Origin: Stomoxys calcitrans
Lineage: Eukaryota; Arthropoda; Insecta; Diptera; Muscidae
NCBI RefSeq assembly: GCF_963082655.1
Contig: NC_081552.1
Span: forward strand, 50,439,280 to 50,503,279
DNA: 64,000 nucleotides
Direction: 5' to 3'
Shown here: piece after piece, positions 11,515 to 24,200 of the stretch
Layout: each line of letters opens with the position of its first letter
Position numbering within the stretch: position 1 is the first letter of the stretch
The notes under the pieces: model-generated
What the model was told of the DNA's origin: nothing
Databases searched by the model: none
Seen by the model: the letters and a program-made list of their open reading frames with translations, nothing else
Translations under genes and position numbers: made by a program

Positions 11515-11860
11515 TAGTATAGGTTCGATTGAAAGAGGGTGCTGATATTTATCCGCCCCATTCCACTATGAACATACACTTAAACTAGTAATCGGCTTGT
11601 TGTGCGCTCTAAATACTAAAAAGTAACCTCGAAAAACAAAATCTAAGTTCCAAAATCCCTGATTGTTTTTCATCCCACGCCCCTAATTTGGTTCATGTCT
11701 GTTATAGTGACTCACCTAAGTGCCGGTGTCTGTCAGCCGGGTATGACATAGGATATGCTCTAACGTCTCATCATATTCCCCACATGCCCTACACATGGTA
11801 TCACTTGCCGCACCGATTGTGCATAAGTGAGCTCGTAGTCCTAACTTCGCCTATAAATAT
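11515..11860 (-). mobile_element. Jockey-like LINE 3' fragment, copy 1
   Basis: Read on the minus strand, about 11800-11740 encodes SDTMCRACGEYDETLEHILC. This is a C-x2-C-x8-H-x2-C cluster like the zinc-knuckle at the C-terminus of ORF2 in Jockey/CR1-group LINEs. The rest is 3' untranslated sequence, shared with 23691-23925. A stop follows soon after the cluster. It is severely 5'-truncated, as is usual for LINE insertions. Confidence 0.6.
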
Positions 11861-13765
11861 GCCACCATTATTTTAAAAAACAAATATTTAAATTCTAATC
11901 TTGCAAAAATAGCAAAAGACAGAATTTGATTGTGGAAAACGCAAATCCTATTTTGCTTCAGGGTGAATATGGTTTTACATAGGTTTTAATTTAGATTTTT
12001 TTTAAATAACAATTTTCTCCAATTTTTAGTTTAAAATGAGACCTTTCAATATTTTTCTAATAATATCTTTTGGTTTTAAAGATGTTTTTTAAGTTTTTTG
12101 CCTTTTTATGATATTTAGATTTTATTTTTTATTTTTGCTCAAAAGTATGCCTAACATTTTAAAGCTCCCACTAAAACGAACTCATTTATCCTGGATTGTT
12201 TTTCTCACTCCCATGTGTATTATATATATACTCTTATGTTAAAAAAACTCCTTCGTCCATCAAATGTTCTCGGCTTTAAATTATAAACCCTTGAAAGTAT
12301 GTTTCTATATATGTGTTGATCCCTATTGCCTGCTTCAAAAATATGCTTTAAATTGTAAACCACAAAGTGTATGCCTTATATTTATTTTCTCCTCTGAAAA
12401 CTTAACGACTTCCCGAATGCCCTGAAGTATGTTCCAATTGTTCTTATTTGCTTTAATATTTGCTTCCTTTGCCATATGGTGAACTTGCCTTATTTTGCCA
12501 AAAAAAAGAAATGAGTAAAGAAAAGGAACATACATCTCAACAAATTTCCCACAAATTATACTGGCTACATACAGTTTTTCCCTAGCTGGCTTTTGCTGTG
12601 AGCTGCCTCCTCGCAGCAACAATCATTTTTGCCTCAACCAACCAACTGACCTTTTTCGCATATTGTTCTTTGGCCCCTCTTGTGTTCTTTGCAGCCTTGT
12701 GTGTATGTGTCGAAATCATATATACAGCCAAAAGGATTTCCTAAGAAAGAAAAGAAAATTTTCCCTCGACGAAAAACGAAAGCAGCGAGAAAGATATCAA
12801 AAGCAGCAGAACAGGAAAATCATAAAGTTTAAAAATGTATAGTCCGACTTTGTAGCGAGAGTAAGGCATAACTGGCAAGAGGGCGGACAAGAAAAAGCAG
12901 TGCTAACGGCAGGAAAAATAAATGGAAACCTAATGAAGAATATCCAACATATGTGTCACACTTTATAAATTATGCGCATAACATATTACACTCCATATAT
13001 ACGAGTAACAATAAGCATAAAGAAACAAAGGAAACTTTCAATTCCACGAAACAAACACACTTTGAAGGAAAGATAGCCCCTTGCAATGATAACGATGATG
13101 ATGATGAGGAAAATCTGAACCAAGTTGCATTTGGATAGACAAAGTGAAGTAAAAGGACTTTCGTCGTTGCCGGCTTTGATTCTACACAGAAATAAGGCCA
13201 AAATACTTGGAACATATATTCCGGACCATTTCATTCATAGAAAGTTAAAGAATGTATGAAGTAAAGTATGCCACTAAGAAAATACTCTATCCCACCCCTC
13301 CCTATCGAGCCCATTTACAAACCTTTAGGAAATTCGTAGAAAATTTCTCATAAATTATTGATGAATTCTGTGTGAATGTTATGTGCGCTAAAGTTGATAC
13401 GTTCCCTCTATAGACCGAAAGTAATTTTGCTGTGGCTGCACTAAAAATTGCGTTACATTATTTCTTACGAATTCAAAGGTGCACATAGTATGTCTGTGTA
13501 AAAGGTTTTAAAATTCAAAAATTTAAAAATAATTGCATTAATTGTGTAGTGAATTTGAATTTAAATATCAAAAATTATAGTCACACTTTAACAAAAGTCT
13601 GTTTTACAATTTAATTATTTATATATATCCACATAAAATTTGTATTTTGCCTGTAATAATGCTTCTAAATATCAAAAATATATTCTTGAATATTTAAATA
13701 TATTTTTTTCCTAATATTTAAGCTTTTGTAAATATATATTGATTTCGTTTTCTTTGAGTATTTTT
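11861..13765 (+). other. Ten-m intron, single-copy DNA
   Basis: No gene is seen. It includes AAAAGTATGCC at 12141 and AAAGTATGCC at 13265 (dispersed motif), and a short GATGATGATGATGAGG run near 13092. The minus-strand ORFs around 12970-13234 overlap this simple sequence and are not credible. Confidence 0.7.
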
Positions 13766-14289
13766 TTTACCCTCTACCATAGGAGTATATTCATTTCGCC
13801 ACTCCGTTTGTAACACCTAGAAATATGCGCCTAAGACCCCTTAAAGTATATATATTCTGGATCGTCATGACATTTCAAGTCGATATAGCCATGTCCGTCT
13901 GTCCGTCCATCTGTCTGTCGCAAGCAAGCTAACTTTCGCAGTTACTTCTTATTAGTGTAGGTCGGTTGGGATTGAAAATGAGCCAAATTGGTTCATGTTC
14001 TGATATTACTGCCATATAAACCGATCTTGTATCTTGACTTCTTGAGCTTCTGGAAGGCGCAATTTTATCCGAATTGTCTGAAACAGTGCACGTGGTGTTT
14101 TGGTATGACGTCCAACAAATGTCTAAATCAGTCCATAATCTGATATAGCTGTTATATAAATATCGGTCAATAACTTGATACAGCTCATATTTATTTTCAA
14201 AAGTCATTCAAAGCACTTGTCTTATGCGATCCATGGTGGAGGGTATATAAAATTCGGCATGACCGAACCTAGCACTCTTTTACTTGTTT
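13766..14289 (+). mobile_element. mini-me/INE-1-like element, complete short copy
   Basis: The head is TTTTACCCTCTACCATAGGAG, then CATTTCGCCACTCCGTTTG, TAAAGTATATATATTCTGGATC and TATAGCCATGTCCGTCTG with a (GTCY)n tract at about 13890-13920. The tail is GATCCATGGTGGAGGGTATA, then a decayed hairpin (ATTCGGCATGACCGAAC) and CACTCTTTTACTTGTTTTT. The tail is laid out like Drosophila INE-1 (hairpin, then ...CTCTCTTGTTT). It lies in a T-rich site. About 525 bp, without the extra 153-bp internal units. Confidence 0.85.
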
Positions 14290-16504
14290 TTAAATAATTA
14301 AATAATTTTTTTTTTGCATAATTTAATATTTAAGTAATCTATTCTTGAATATTAATTTATATAAATTAGATATATATATACAAATAACTTTGACCCTAGG
14401 TCTTATATATTGTAATATCCAAAAGATAAGTTCTCATTAAAACTCTATTGTAAAAAAAATTAAACATTAATTTTTTAAATACTTGTTAATATAAAATTTA
14501 AAAAGAAATATCCATTATTTCACCCAAAAGCGTGCAATAATATTCTTATTTCGCTCCTATTTCAAATAAAAATATGATGAGTTTTTTTGAAGTCCCTGAA
14601 ACGTGTTATAAATATTTTCATAACTTCATTTCCAAATTCTAGTTTTATATATCTAGATGTTGTTTGCGTCATGTTGTGCTGCGCTGTTTTAAGTTTTATG
14701 GGGGTCATGCAAAATTGGCAAAGATTATTGCATACTTTTGGGATTAAAATTGATTGCTATTATTTAGAACCACAAATTAGTTGAAATATTTAAATAATCC
14801 TATTATGTTCAGGGTGCAGGTTTATTCATATTCATACAAGAACATATTTTAATGTTAATATTATTGCATATTTTTGGGATGTGATATCTATAATACATTT
14901 AACTTAAAAAAATCGTTCAAGCATCTGTTTATTCCTGTTGGCCTTTTTGGCATTATTTAATGCATGTTTGTTTGGAGGGACAACACTCCGAAAAATTAGT
15001 CTGCTGATGTAAAATCAAAATTTTTTAACTTTGAATAAATCCATATAAAATTTTGGAACTTCGAAACAACAATTGAGGCATTTGTTATATATTAGTAAAA
15101 AAATTGGGCAATTTTTGTTGTTAGTCTTTTGTGTTTTTATTGCTATCTCATTTTCAGCAGACTTTTTGCTGTTTCAGCAAACATTTTTGCTGTTTTTACT
15201 AAGAAATTTCTATGAGTGTAGGTATTGAATCCACTTTATTCTATACTTCCGTCAATGCAGTTATAAAAATTTTATTGTAATATAAAATTAAAAAAACCAA
15301 ATTTTCGGAGAAATGTTATATAGTGGTAAACGAAAAGTTGTGCAAACACAAACAGGGAGACACTTTATTAGAAACTTTATAATTCCTTAAAAAATATATG
15401 ACATGATAGTTTGAGAATCCACTTTTATAAATTTTTTACTTCCCATGTAAAATTCTGCAACCCTCACATAGGCAATTTTTGACACATTAAATACTTTTAT
15501 AATACAAAAATTTTGACAAATTTTTTCCATTCAATAACCTTTTTTTAAATATTTTTATTTAGTTCTCCTTTTCCAACTAGCATAAGATTAAAGCAACAAA
15601 TTTTTCCCCCCCTATAAATTTAAACTTCCTATACCAAAAAGCAATCATAGAATTTAGATATGTATTTATTATGTTTCTATACAAACCTACTCCCAGTTGG
15701 ATGATAGTCATATTCGTTATCTTTTGGCTATGGCCCCTCAAACAAAATGTTCGTTTAGAGTGAACAATTTACACAAACTAATTCTGTTGAATTTTTATAC
15801 CAATTTTTACATGCATATAGTCCTTAGGGGAAAAGTAAAATGTTGTTTCACCTATTCTCTTAGGGTACTGTGTTTTTTCTCATGTTTTCATGATATGTTT
15901 ATCAGCAGAAAATTTAACGTTCACTCTCCCTTCGGCCTTCACCAAACGACATACATAAATACGAGTATTGTATATAATATGTTTGTACTTACATATATTG
16001 TATATAAAATTGTATGCTTTGGCGTTGCGGTAACTACAGTTCCCTTAACATATGCAATATTCGAGTAGTCTAAATATGAAAGGTTACTAAAAAATATATG
16101 TTAATATAACAATCGACGGGCAAATGGGCTTTTGTTTAGCTTAGCTTTGCTTTTTAGTGCAAATATTTAGATAAAAGTTTGCCATAATATTTGCAAACAA
16201 CAATGGGCCAATGCCATTTATGAACACCAGCTAGAACAATTGCCAACAAGAGTCCAAACCAAAAACAAAATAGAAAAATAACTAGTCAGAAAGCGTGCCA
16301 TTAAGCTTGCGTTTTCGGTAATGTACATTACATATCCGTAAAAAAGGATATTTAAGTTATCCTTTTAGGGGTGGTCGGTTTCAAGCGAGTTCCATGCGTT
16401 GATTAGCTATTGCCGTGAATATTATCTGGAATGAGAAAAATTAGGTCAGCGAAGATTAAGTGCTAATGCGGTGTATGTGGTCATTTCATAGCTCTTTTGT
16501 TGCG
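14290..16504 (+). other. Ten-m intron, mostly single-copy DNA
   Basis: No gene is seen. It contains the 65-bp dispersed element at 15155-15219 and GCATAC-type motifs at 14730 and 14866. A 123-codon ORF at 15697-16068 has no domain and an AT-rich, hydrophobic composition typical of chance. Confidence 0.7.
15155..15219. repeat. 65-bp dispersed element, copy 1
   Basis: It runs from CAGCAGACTTTTTGCTG to ATTTCTATGAGTGT. A copy of exactly the same length lies at 57851-57915 (same orientation) and differs by scattered substitutions only. The inside carries TTTGCTG..CAGCAAA inverted repeats. Confidence 0.7.
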
Positions 16505-16612
16505 AAATAATTGTGGCAATGTAGGTACTGAAAGCTATCAAAAGCTAAAAAAATCTCCATACATTTTTTTAGCTTTTGATAGCTTTCAGTGCCTACATTG
16601 CCACAATTATTT
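16505..16612. repeat. 49-bp near-perfect hairpin
   Basis: Arms at 16505-16553 and 16564-16612 are exact reverse complements except for one position, a T facing G (a wobble pair in RNA), around a 10-nt loop. If transcribed with Ten-m pre-mRNA it would form a very stable stem of 49 pairs. It could be a miRNA-like or hpRNA precursor, or a tiny fold-back MITE. No mature small RNA can be assigned from sequence alone. Confidence 0.85.
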
Positions 16613-16971
16613 GAAAATTTATTAAAACAAACATGGCATGAGGGAAATAATGACTGTTTTTATTGTTGTTCGCTTGTAATTTTTTAGATTCGGTCAATAT
16701 CTCTTTTTATCATTAAAGATGTGCATACTTTTAGGATTAATTTACACAATATATTGAGAAAATAATTTCAGAGAAAATAATTTTCATTCACGTTTTATAT
16801 CAATTATTTTCTTTATACAAAATTCTCAAATTATTTAAAAGAGTTGTTGCAAAGTTACAGGCTTTTGCAATTTAGTTTTGAAAAAAAATTCTACATTTGT
16901 ATATAAATTTTTTAAATGTGTTTTAAAACCATTCGTTAGATTTTTAGGATTATAAAATGTTGCATGCACAT

Positions 16972-17216
16972 TTGTCCATGAACACTCCATTAAGGAACAG
17001 GAGCAAACTTCTCACATATCAATGAGTGCTGTCCGATTCAAGTTCAAGCTCAATTATAAGAAACTTATATCCGAGTGTAAACGGCGTGCCGCAGTGCGAC
17101 CCCTCTTTTTGGAGAAGTTTTCACATGACATAGTACCTCCCAAAGTTTGCCAAATTTTTCTGATGTTCTCGCCAGGATTCGATTCCAGGCGATCAGCGCA
17201 TAGGCTGACATGACCT
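16972..17216 (-). mobile_element. tRNA-derived SINE, copy 4
   Basis: On the minus strand, a B box (GGAATCGAATCC, one change) at 17175-17186 lies 5' of body sequence with GGCACGCCGTTTACACTCGG, an ATAAG..CTTGAGCTTGAACTTGAATC block, ACTCATTGATATGTGAGAAG and TTGCTCCTGTTCC. Part of the central body is deleted. Near full length. Confidence 0.8.
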
Positions 17217-17344
17217 GACCTTCAGGATTTCCATCTATTTAGACTTGAAAGGGCCTTGAGATCAAATGAGAGAAGCGTAGAAATATTTTTTTTTTAATTT
17301 CGTGTTTTTTAGTTCTCCCCGCTGATAATATGATTGACTTAAGC

Positions 17345-17465
17345 TTGATAATTGATCATTGAGCTCGTCTCGAAAGAGAAACAAACGAAAATTGTGAAAT
17401 TTAATGATCTTCGCCCCAACAGGCAAAAAAAACTTGAAATTGAAAGTAAATTTTTATTTAGAAAA
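17345..17465 (-). mobile_element. Second SINE-type repeat (family 2), tail fragment
   Basis: GAGCTCGTCTCGAAAGAGAAA, then GAAAATTGTGAAAT..GATCTTCGCCCCAACAGGC matches the tail half of the repeat at 23045-23250. The tRNA-like head is absent here. Confidence 0.55.
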
Positions 17466-20400
17466 TATTTGCCTTCTTTCAGGCTTACATCTTTTGTTTC
17501 AAAAAATATTAACAAATATTTTAATTAAAATAAATTTTTTGCATATGTTTAGGCTCTAAAATCAATTATGTTGTAAATGTTGCATACCTTCAGAAGCTGA
17601 TGATAATTTAGTTTGTTTAAATAAAGGGGTTTGAGCCTTAGCCGTGATATAGCGCATAGAGGTGCATGTTCGCCAATAACTCTGAAAGCCGGAGATTGAA
17701 TAAGGAGTATTTTCAACGACGCGCTATGGGCGGAAGTGGGAAAATGTGGCCAAAATTCGATAAAACCTACAAAGTGCTCTGATTTTTATGAAATTTGAAA
17801 CAAATGCAAAAGACATTTTATTTTCATATTTACATTCAAAGACATCCTATGGTGGCGCAATGTGCAATACAGGGTGTCAAAAGTAGACCATTTTTTGCAT
17901 TATAGGACTTAAAACTTTTGGCACATAAGACTAAATTGAATGAATTTTTACTTGTATCGATAGAACTCATCGAGATGAATAAAATGAAGTCAATAATATT
18001 GTATATGCTTTATTTTGCATTATTTCGCCCGATTTTGACTAAAATTGCTTTGTTATGCACATCTGTCAACCAATCTTCACTAATTATGGCTCAGTTTGTT
18101 TTCTTAAGACTGTTAACATACCCGTTGAATATTATAGAAATCGGTAAGATTTATAAATAACTCCCATATATTAGCACGCCTGACTTTCACTTTAAAAGAC
18201 CTATGTCTTTTAACATTAATCAACAAATATTCCCGTAATTTTGCAGATTGTTTTCTTTAGCCTGGCAATGACTGAATGAATTTGGTAGAAATCGGTTTAG
18301 ATTGGATACAGCTGCCATTTATATGTACTACCCCAATTTCACGTATGGATCCATAATACACAAGTTTATGAAGCGATTTTCGCGAAATGCGCTACACGAA
18401 AGTTTTTTGCACCAACACATGTGAAATTTCGTTGCAATCGTTAGATACTATTGCATTTATTTAGCAGTTGGTTAACTGTTTTAATGTTATTTGTACCATT
18501 ACAGGGACTTGATAGTTTTCAAATTGTTTAAATGTAGTTAAACGAAAAATTCAATTCTAAAGAGTTATGTCTGCAAAAATTTGTCATATTTTTAGGAGTT
18601 GGTTAAATTTTCTAGCTATGGTAATACAGTGGATTGACTTTATTTAACAACAGCTAAACCAAAATTTAATTTCTAATAAAATGTTAATTATGTCTTAAAA
18701 ATAATTCATGTAAAATTATACTTGATTGCATATTTATAGGTTTCGCCGTATGTTAAACATTTGGGAGTTGATAATTTTTTTTTTGGGAAGCAAAACTAAG
18801 CTCTCATAATCATTAATCTTTTTTTTTCTTTTGGCAACAAAACTTTAAATTAAAACTCCTATCCTTGGATACATAAGTAACTAACCAAATAAATATTCCA
18901 TTTTTTCTTTTATTCCTTTATGGGCTGTTCGACATTGAAGTACTCTTGTACCTAAGTACTATTTAGTACTTTTTGCACTGCGAAATGCTTGATTATAAGT
19001 TTCTTTTGTTTTTAGTGTCATTGGTTTTTATGTAACAAAGCATATAATAGTTTAAAGTTGAAAAGTTAATTTCGTTTGTTTATGGTAATGCTTTATCGTA
19101 TTTTGACTTTCCGTGTACTACTAGTTAAACCAGTTATAAATATGTCTCACTAAGTTTTTTTTTTAATTTTCTCAAATGTTTTGAGATCAGTAGAATTTTA
19201 TTGAGGTAAGCATATAACACTTACAAAAATACGAGTAACTAAATCTGTACTAAGAAATTGACGTATATAGTGATACGTTAAATGAAGTCGAGATCGAGAG
19301 AATGAGATCGAGTTAATTAATGCACAATGAAATTGAAAATTCTCTGTTAAACTAGTTGTAGTAAAAATTAAAAAATTGTGTGAGACATACCGGTGTTTGT
19401 GTATTTACTTGCAATGCAAAACTTAATTAGAATCATAAGAATTTGCAAAGATAATTAAAATTGATAGGCGAAAGCTTAGATGACTCGATTAAGTTAATTA
19501 AGCAAACAAATGGACAGTATATTGAATTAAAAATACAGCACATATGGCAATATCAGCTCGAGAGTATGCACCAATTTTTTTTTTATTTAAAAACTCCTGA
19601 AGGTAGTTTTAACAGTATGAAAACCTCTTAAAAAAACTAAAAAGGTTTTTCTTCTTTACCTTTGCATTTGAGAGTTTTTTTATTCCAATGTTACACCTGG
19701 GAATGCCATATGCACCAAAGCAAAGAATATAAGTTATCTGCCAATTAATGTCACTTTCATTTGATGACTTTTCCTTTCAATACATATTTATTCCTGTCCC
19801 ATAGAACTTTGTTTTAACCCTGCTACATATGGCAAAAACATCATTCATTTTAATATGATAGGCGATTTATCTTTACATATATTATCTAGTTGAGCAGCTG
19901 TCAATTACAATGTTTTGCAATTATAGCATTACAAGCTACCTAAAACTATGCAATATAATATACAAAACATTTTATAAAAGCATATAATGTTCCCATGATT
20001 TTAAAAAGTACACAAACTACATGTGTATGAACACAACATATGTTCATCAACGATAGTTTTTATGTGTGTGTGCCTGCGAGGGCGTCTAAATGTTTTACAG
20101 TTCGTGTATTGTTTGGCAAAAACTTATGTAAAGTTTTGTTGGCATAAACTAAAGCATAATCTTTGGCGCCCTTTTATAATGTTCTCGACAAATAGCTGCA
20201 AACTTTGCTATTATACATAAATGTGTGTGAATACGAATGCATATGTATGTAGGACTATTCTAGGAAATGGATTAAATTGATTTTTTTGTGCATTAAATAT
20301 GAGAATACAGTGGACATTAATTCGTAAAAATTCTTTTGTTTTTGTTGAAACTATTGTAAGTTAGAAATTTTGGAGGATTGATTTTTTTAATGAAAATTTA

Positions 20401-22724
20401 GTATTATTAAATACATTTTTTTTGATGCATTTTTTTTTGTCAAATTATATGCTTTAAGAAACCTATTTAAAGTATATAAAACTTTATGAGCATCCCTCAA
20501 AGTATACTACAGTATGTAATCAGTTGAAAGGAGCACTAGTATTTAAGTTACTACAACAACAATTTGTTAATTACAAGTAGGGTTCCAAAGTTGTATAACA
20601 ATTCCTAAAATCTTCCAAAGGTAGTAGTAGTTCAGCCCTCATTTACAGTCCATGCATGCAAATATAAATTTGTACTAAGGCCCAACCTGGGGTAGAAATC
20701 ATGTTCATTAATTTAAATTTATTTTTAAAATGGGCCAAAAATCTTCATACCATTCTATAAAACGAAACCCATAGCATCACCACCATTTAAAATTATCAAA
20801 TATAATTAATTTGGCTGCTAATAGATTATTGTTCACTTCAATACAATAAATAATTAAAATAATTAGGTAGACATTGTATGCTGCTAAAAGCTTAGAGAAT
20901 ATGCAATTATTATCACTATCAAAAATATACAAACATTGCCATTATGCTGCATATATCATAGCAAAAATTTGCATTTTGCACAAAACCATTTAATCAAGAG
21001 AAAAAGGAAGGGCTGCAGTTGGCTTCCTATTATTTTTTGCACAGTAATTCAAAAAGCAAAACAATTTCAAAGGATTTGAATTAATTGTAATTATATGGTT
21101 AACATAAATCAGCTTAATGGTATTAGTCGCAAATGCGTAGTACAATTTTGTGGAAGAAAAAAAAACAGCTATAAATCGTAAACACCCACAAAAGCATCAA
21201 CAAAATGCAGAGAGTAGTAAGTTACGAGGGTTCACTTGCAACTACTTAGACTTTTTTTGTAATATTATATAAAAATTATTAATATTTTCAGTTTAAATAA
21301 ATGACTTCTAGATTTTATTTAAAGCTTTTCCAATGGATCTCTATGTACTATTAATTATTGAAACCTAGGTGTGAACCACCTTAAAAATTATAGCCTATTA
21401 TAAACTGCTTTTGGGACCTGTAAATACTTCAACTGACCGTTGCTTTTGTATCGCTGAGGCGATATTTAAATTTTTAATTAGATTCATTGCACGACCACCA
21501 TTGGATTAGGTTACAATTCATCATTCCCTTTCTCTCGCTTTTCTCTTTTACACTCCATTACTCTGTATAGTTATCTACTAGCACACATTTATTTGTGACA
21601 CAAATCAACATAAGAGCTGTTTTATTATTAATGAACTGTGTAATTGATAGTTTGGAGGAAATATTTTGTCCCTCCCTGTGTAGGAAAAAGAGAATTTTAA
21701 AATAGCAATTTTAATGATGTGTCGAGCAGTGGTAATGGCTTTTGTATAAGTGAGCTCTTGTGTCGTCTTATCCATGATAATTAAGTAAATCTTATTATAG
21801 GGTGGTAACGTAATTTTGGGGTTACATAAAGACATAACAAACGTAATTAAGCCATTAATCGTAGGGTATTAGAAGGAACAACTCAAAAAGAATAAGATAA
21901 GAAAGTTGAGCAAGAAAATACTATGGGAATAGTATAAGGTACGAAAGGTTCTGCGAAAAATCCCCTACAAGTATGCACTTGGAATGTTTTCCTTGTTGGG
22001 GTTTAAATGAAAAATAATGCGCGTTAAACAGTGACATATTTGTAAAAGAGGAACTATTTTTAATAAATAATTAATGGCAAACTAAAAGTGTGCAACATTT
22101 GTAAGTAACAACCTAAAAATATGCTACAAATTATGAAGACATTTTAGTATAACAATATTTGGTTTTTAACAAAATTAAAAGACATTTTATTTAAAAATTC
22201 CTTTGTTTAAAAGAAGAAAGCAAATGTTTATAAATTCTTTCGAATCATCCAAGAAGACAGTACATTATTTCCAAGTTAGCCCTGGCTTGAAATATTTCTA
22301 ACTGTAGTTGTTGTTATATAAATAATGTGTGATGAGCTTATTTTTAGTATTCAACTGAAACAAGCTAAAAATTATGCCACATTTTTGTATATCAGCCAAA
22401 GGTATGCTATTGATTACAACGTTTAGAAAAATTTCTAAAAATTGTTGTATAATGCGACTTGGGCGCATTTAAAATTTTTTTGAAGTTGCAATTTTAGCTA
22501 AAATTATGCAATTTATTACTTTATAAATGCAAACAAAAAATAATTTGAATCAAATAAGGATATAATTAAAAAAAATAATTAAATTTTAATTTAAAATTTA
22601 TTGCCAACAGCCTAAATGTGGGCAGAATTTGTCGATATTATCTTCTTATGATAAATGAAATAATGTTCAATTTAAATTTAGAATTTAAACTATTAACACA
22701 TTGTGAGCTTTTTTTACAACAATA
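17466..22724 (+). other. Ten-m intron, single-copy AT-rich DNA
   Basis: No gene or well-defined element. A weak tRNA-like stretch at about 17640-17700 (TAGCGCATAGAGG, then GGAGATTGAAT) may be a decayed SINE. A mini-me-like scrap (GAAATCGGTTTAGATTGG..ACAGCTGCCATTTATATG) lies near 18285. GCATAC/GTATGC motifs cluster at 17541, 17582, 18585, 18728 and 22082-22407. Confidence 0.65.
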
Positions 22725-23037
22725 AGTTGTTGTTGTTGTAGTCACATTTTCATGTGGAGGTGGCGATCGTTTCGGTCCAAAGGACCGCTCGCAGCGGGAA
22801 CAAGGTGGCTATTGGTAATTAAAAGGCGCCAATAACTCGCCTTGTCACATATAGCATCATAGGCACTCAGTATTTGTGCAAGAGCCGGTGCCGACCGGCC
22901 CCTCACTGAGACTCTCCACTCGCTATCGCTGATTATCCGCAACTGTCGTCGCAGCTACTCCGTATGGAGCATTTCACTATCCGAAACCTGTGGACGAGCC
23001 CGGTAGCTTGCAGCTAAGCTTCTCGTGACAGCAATGA
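22725..23037 (-). mobile_element. LINE or SINE 3' end with (CAA)n tail
   Basis: This is a GC-richer island in AT-rich intron. On the minus strand it ends in GTGACTACAACAACAACAA, the kind of simple 3' tail left by I/LOA-type LINEs or their SINEs. Sharp edges and different base composition mark it as inserted. A 66-codon minus-strand ORF inside (22742-22942) has no domain I recognise. Class uncertain. Confidence 0.5.
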
Positions 23038-23044
23038 ACATTGC

Positions 23045-23250
23045 TAAAAAAAAGTTGTTCGATGATTAAGCTCGTCTCCAAAGAGAAATAAAATGAGAAT
23101 TATGAAATAAAAATGATGTTCGCTTTAAAAGGCAAAAAACTTAAAAAATAAAAATTCGTCGGAGCCTGGCCGGGATTCGAACCTGGACACTTGGAGCAAC
23201 AGCGAGAGCCGTTTCCGTTGTATAACGTTCTAAGCTATTGGCACAACTTT
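23045..23250 (-). mobile_element. Second tRNA-derived SINE family, copy 1
   Basis: On the minus strand, a box A-like TAGCTTAGAACG (23226-23237) and a perfect B box GGTTCGAATCC (23173-23183) lie 5' of an A-rich tail. The tail contains GCCTTTTAAAGCGAACATC and TTTCTCTTTGGAGACGAGC. The head differs from the common SINE in this window. Related tails lie at 17345-17465 and about 23535-23590. Confidence 0.65.
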
Positions 23251-23339
23251 CCAAAGATGCACAGAAATATGTGTATATCATGGGAGTCAATTTTAAAAGC
23301 AACCGTTAGCAGACAGTTAATCGAGTTTGGTAAGTGTCG

Positions 23340-23530
23340 TGTTTGTATCATAAAATATTTTTCGTAATGAATTCCACGTAAGAACGACCTACCAAGGCAC
23401 GACCCTTGAAGTATTCATACCTAAATGTATCCGTTAAGATTTCCTTATTGAGAATCGAAAAGCATACATACTATGGTTGGTGTTGTGGCACCTTCAGGCT
23501 TTACTTTTCCATGGCAAAAAATGTTTCCAT
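23340..23530. repeat. Interspersed repeat shared with the Tigger relic
   Basis: ACCAAGGCACGACCCTTGAAG..CATACCTAA..GCATACATACTATGGTTGGTG..CTTTTCCATGGCAAA aligns in order with 56760-56900, which lies just inside the left end of the Tigger/pogo relic. It is therefore probably a second fragment of that DNA transposon or of a repeat both share. Confidence 0.45.
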
Positions 23531-23690
23531 CATTAAGTTCGTTTCGAGAGACAAATAAAAGGAGAATAAAAAAATTTTTTGAGCTTTTAGTTCGAACATA
23601 TTTTAAGCAATTATGCTGTACTTTAATTTTATTAAAGATAAATGTTTTACATTCTATCTTCGTCCGATCCTAGTAATAGGCAATTATTAG

Positions 23691-23925
23691 GTTTTTTTTT
23701 TCTTTAAACCACATTAGCTTAGGTTGAAAAGATGGTCAGATATTAATCTGCCCCATGCCACTATAGACATACCCCTAAGCCAGTAATCGGATTTTGTGCG
23801 CTCTAAAAACTAACCTCAAAAGAGAAAATCTATGTTAGGAATTCCGTGCTACTTAAAATATCCTTAATTGTTTTCCATGCCACGCCCCTAAGTAGGCTCA
23901 TGTCTGGTATGGTGTCCCATCTCCA
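23691..23925 (-). mobile_element. Jockey-like LINE 3' fragment, copy 2
   Basis: This is the same 3' sequence as 11515-11860 (GTAATCGG, GTGCGCTCTAAA, CACGCCCCTAA, GTCTGGTATGGTG). On the minus strand it ends in AAAGAAAAAAAAAA (23691-23705), consistent with a poly(A) tail. It is shorter than copy 1 and lacks the zinc-knuckle region. Confidence 0.6.
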
Positions 23926-23930
23926 CATTA

Positions 23931-23957
23931 GCCTAAAAGTATGCTATACTTTTAGGC
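23931..23957. repeat. 27-bp palindrome of the GCATACTTTTAGGC motif
   Basis: Arms GCCTAAAAGTAT and ATACTTTTAGGC are perfect inverted copies around a 3-nt centre (GCT). Each arm is a strong match to the short motif scattered through the intron. Confidence 0.8.
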
Positions 23958-24200
23958 AAATATATTTGAAGATAAATCTTGTTTATACGACATATAATCA
24001 ATTCTTAAAATAGGCAACAATTTGGCAGCATTTTTCCCAAAGTATATTTCATTTTCATAAACTTTTATTAAAATTTGTATCTGCATTACAATTAATATTC
24101 AAAAGCTCGAAAACAGTAGTCCTTGCTTTTAGATTTCCTAAAAACTTAGTGGAACATTGTCCGTGAACAATGTTGCAAATAACATTGGCTATCCCAAGAA

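Noticed and set aside
13092..13112. GAT/ATG trinucleotide runs (also near 45377 and 48236)
   Set aside because: Short simple-sequence runs common in fly introns. They only create low-complexity ORFs such as the one at 12970-13234.
17640..17700. Possible further SINE head
   Set aside because: The A box-like word is present but the B box is too decayed (GGAGATTGAAT) and no body follows. Mentioned only under the intron entry.
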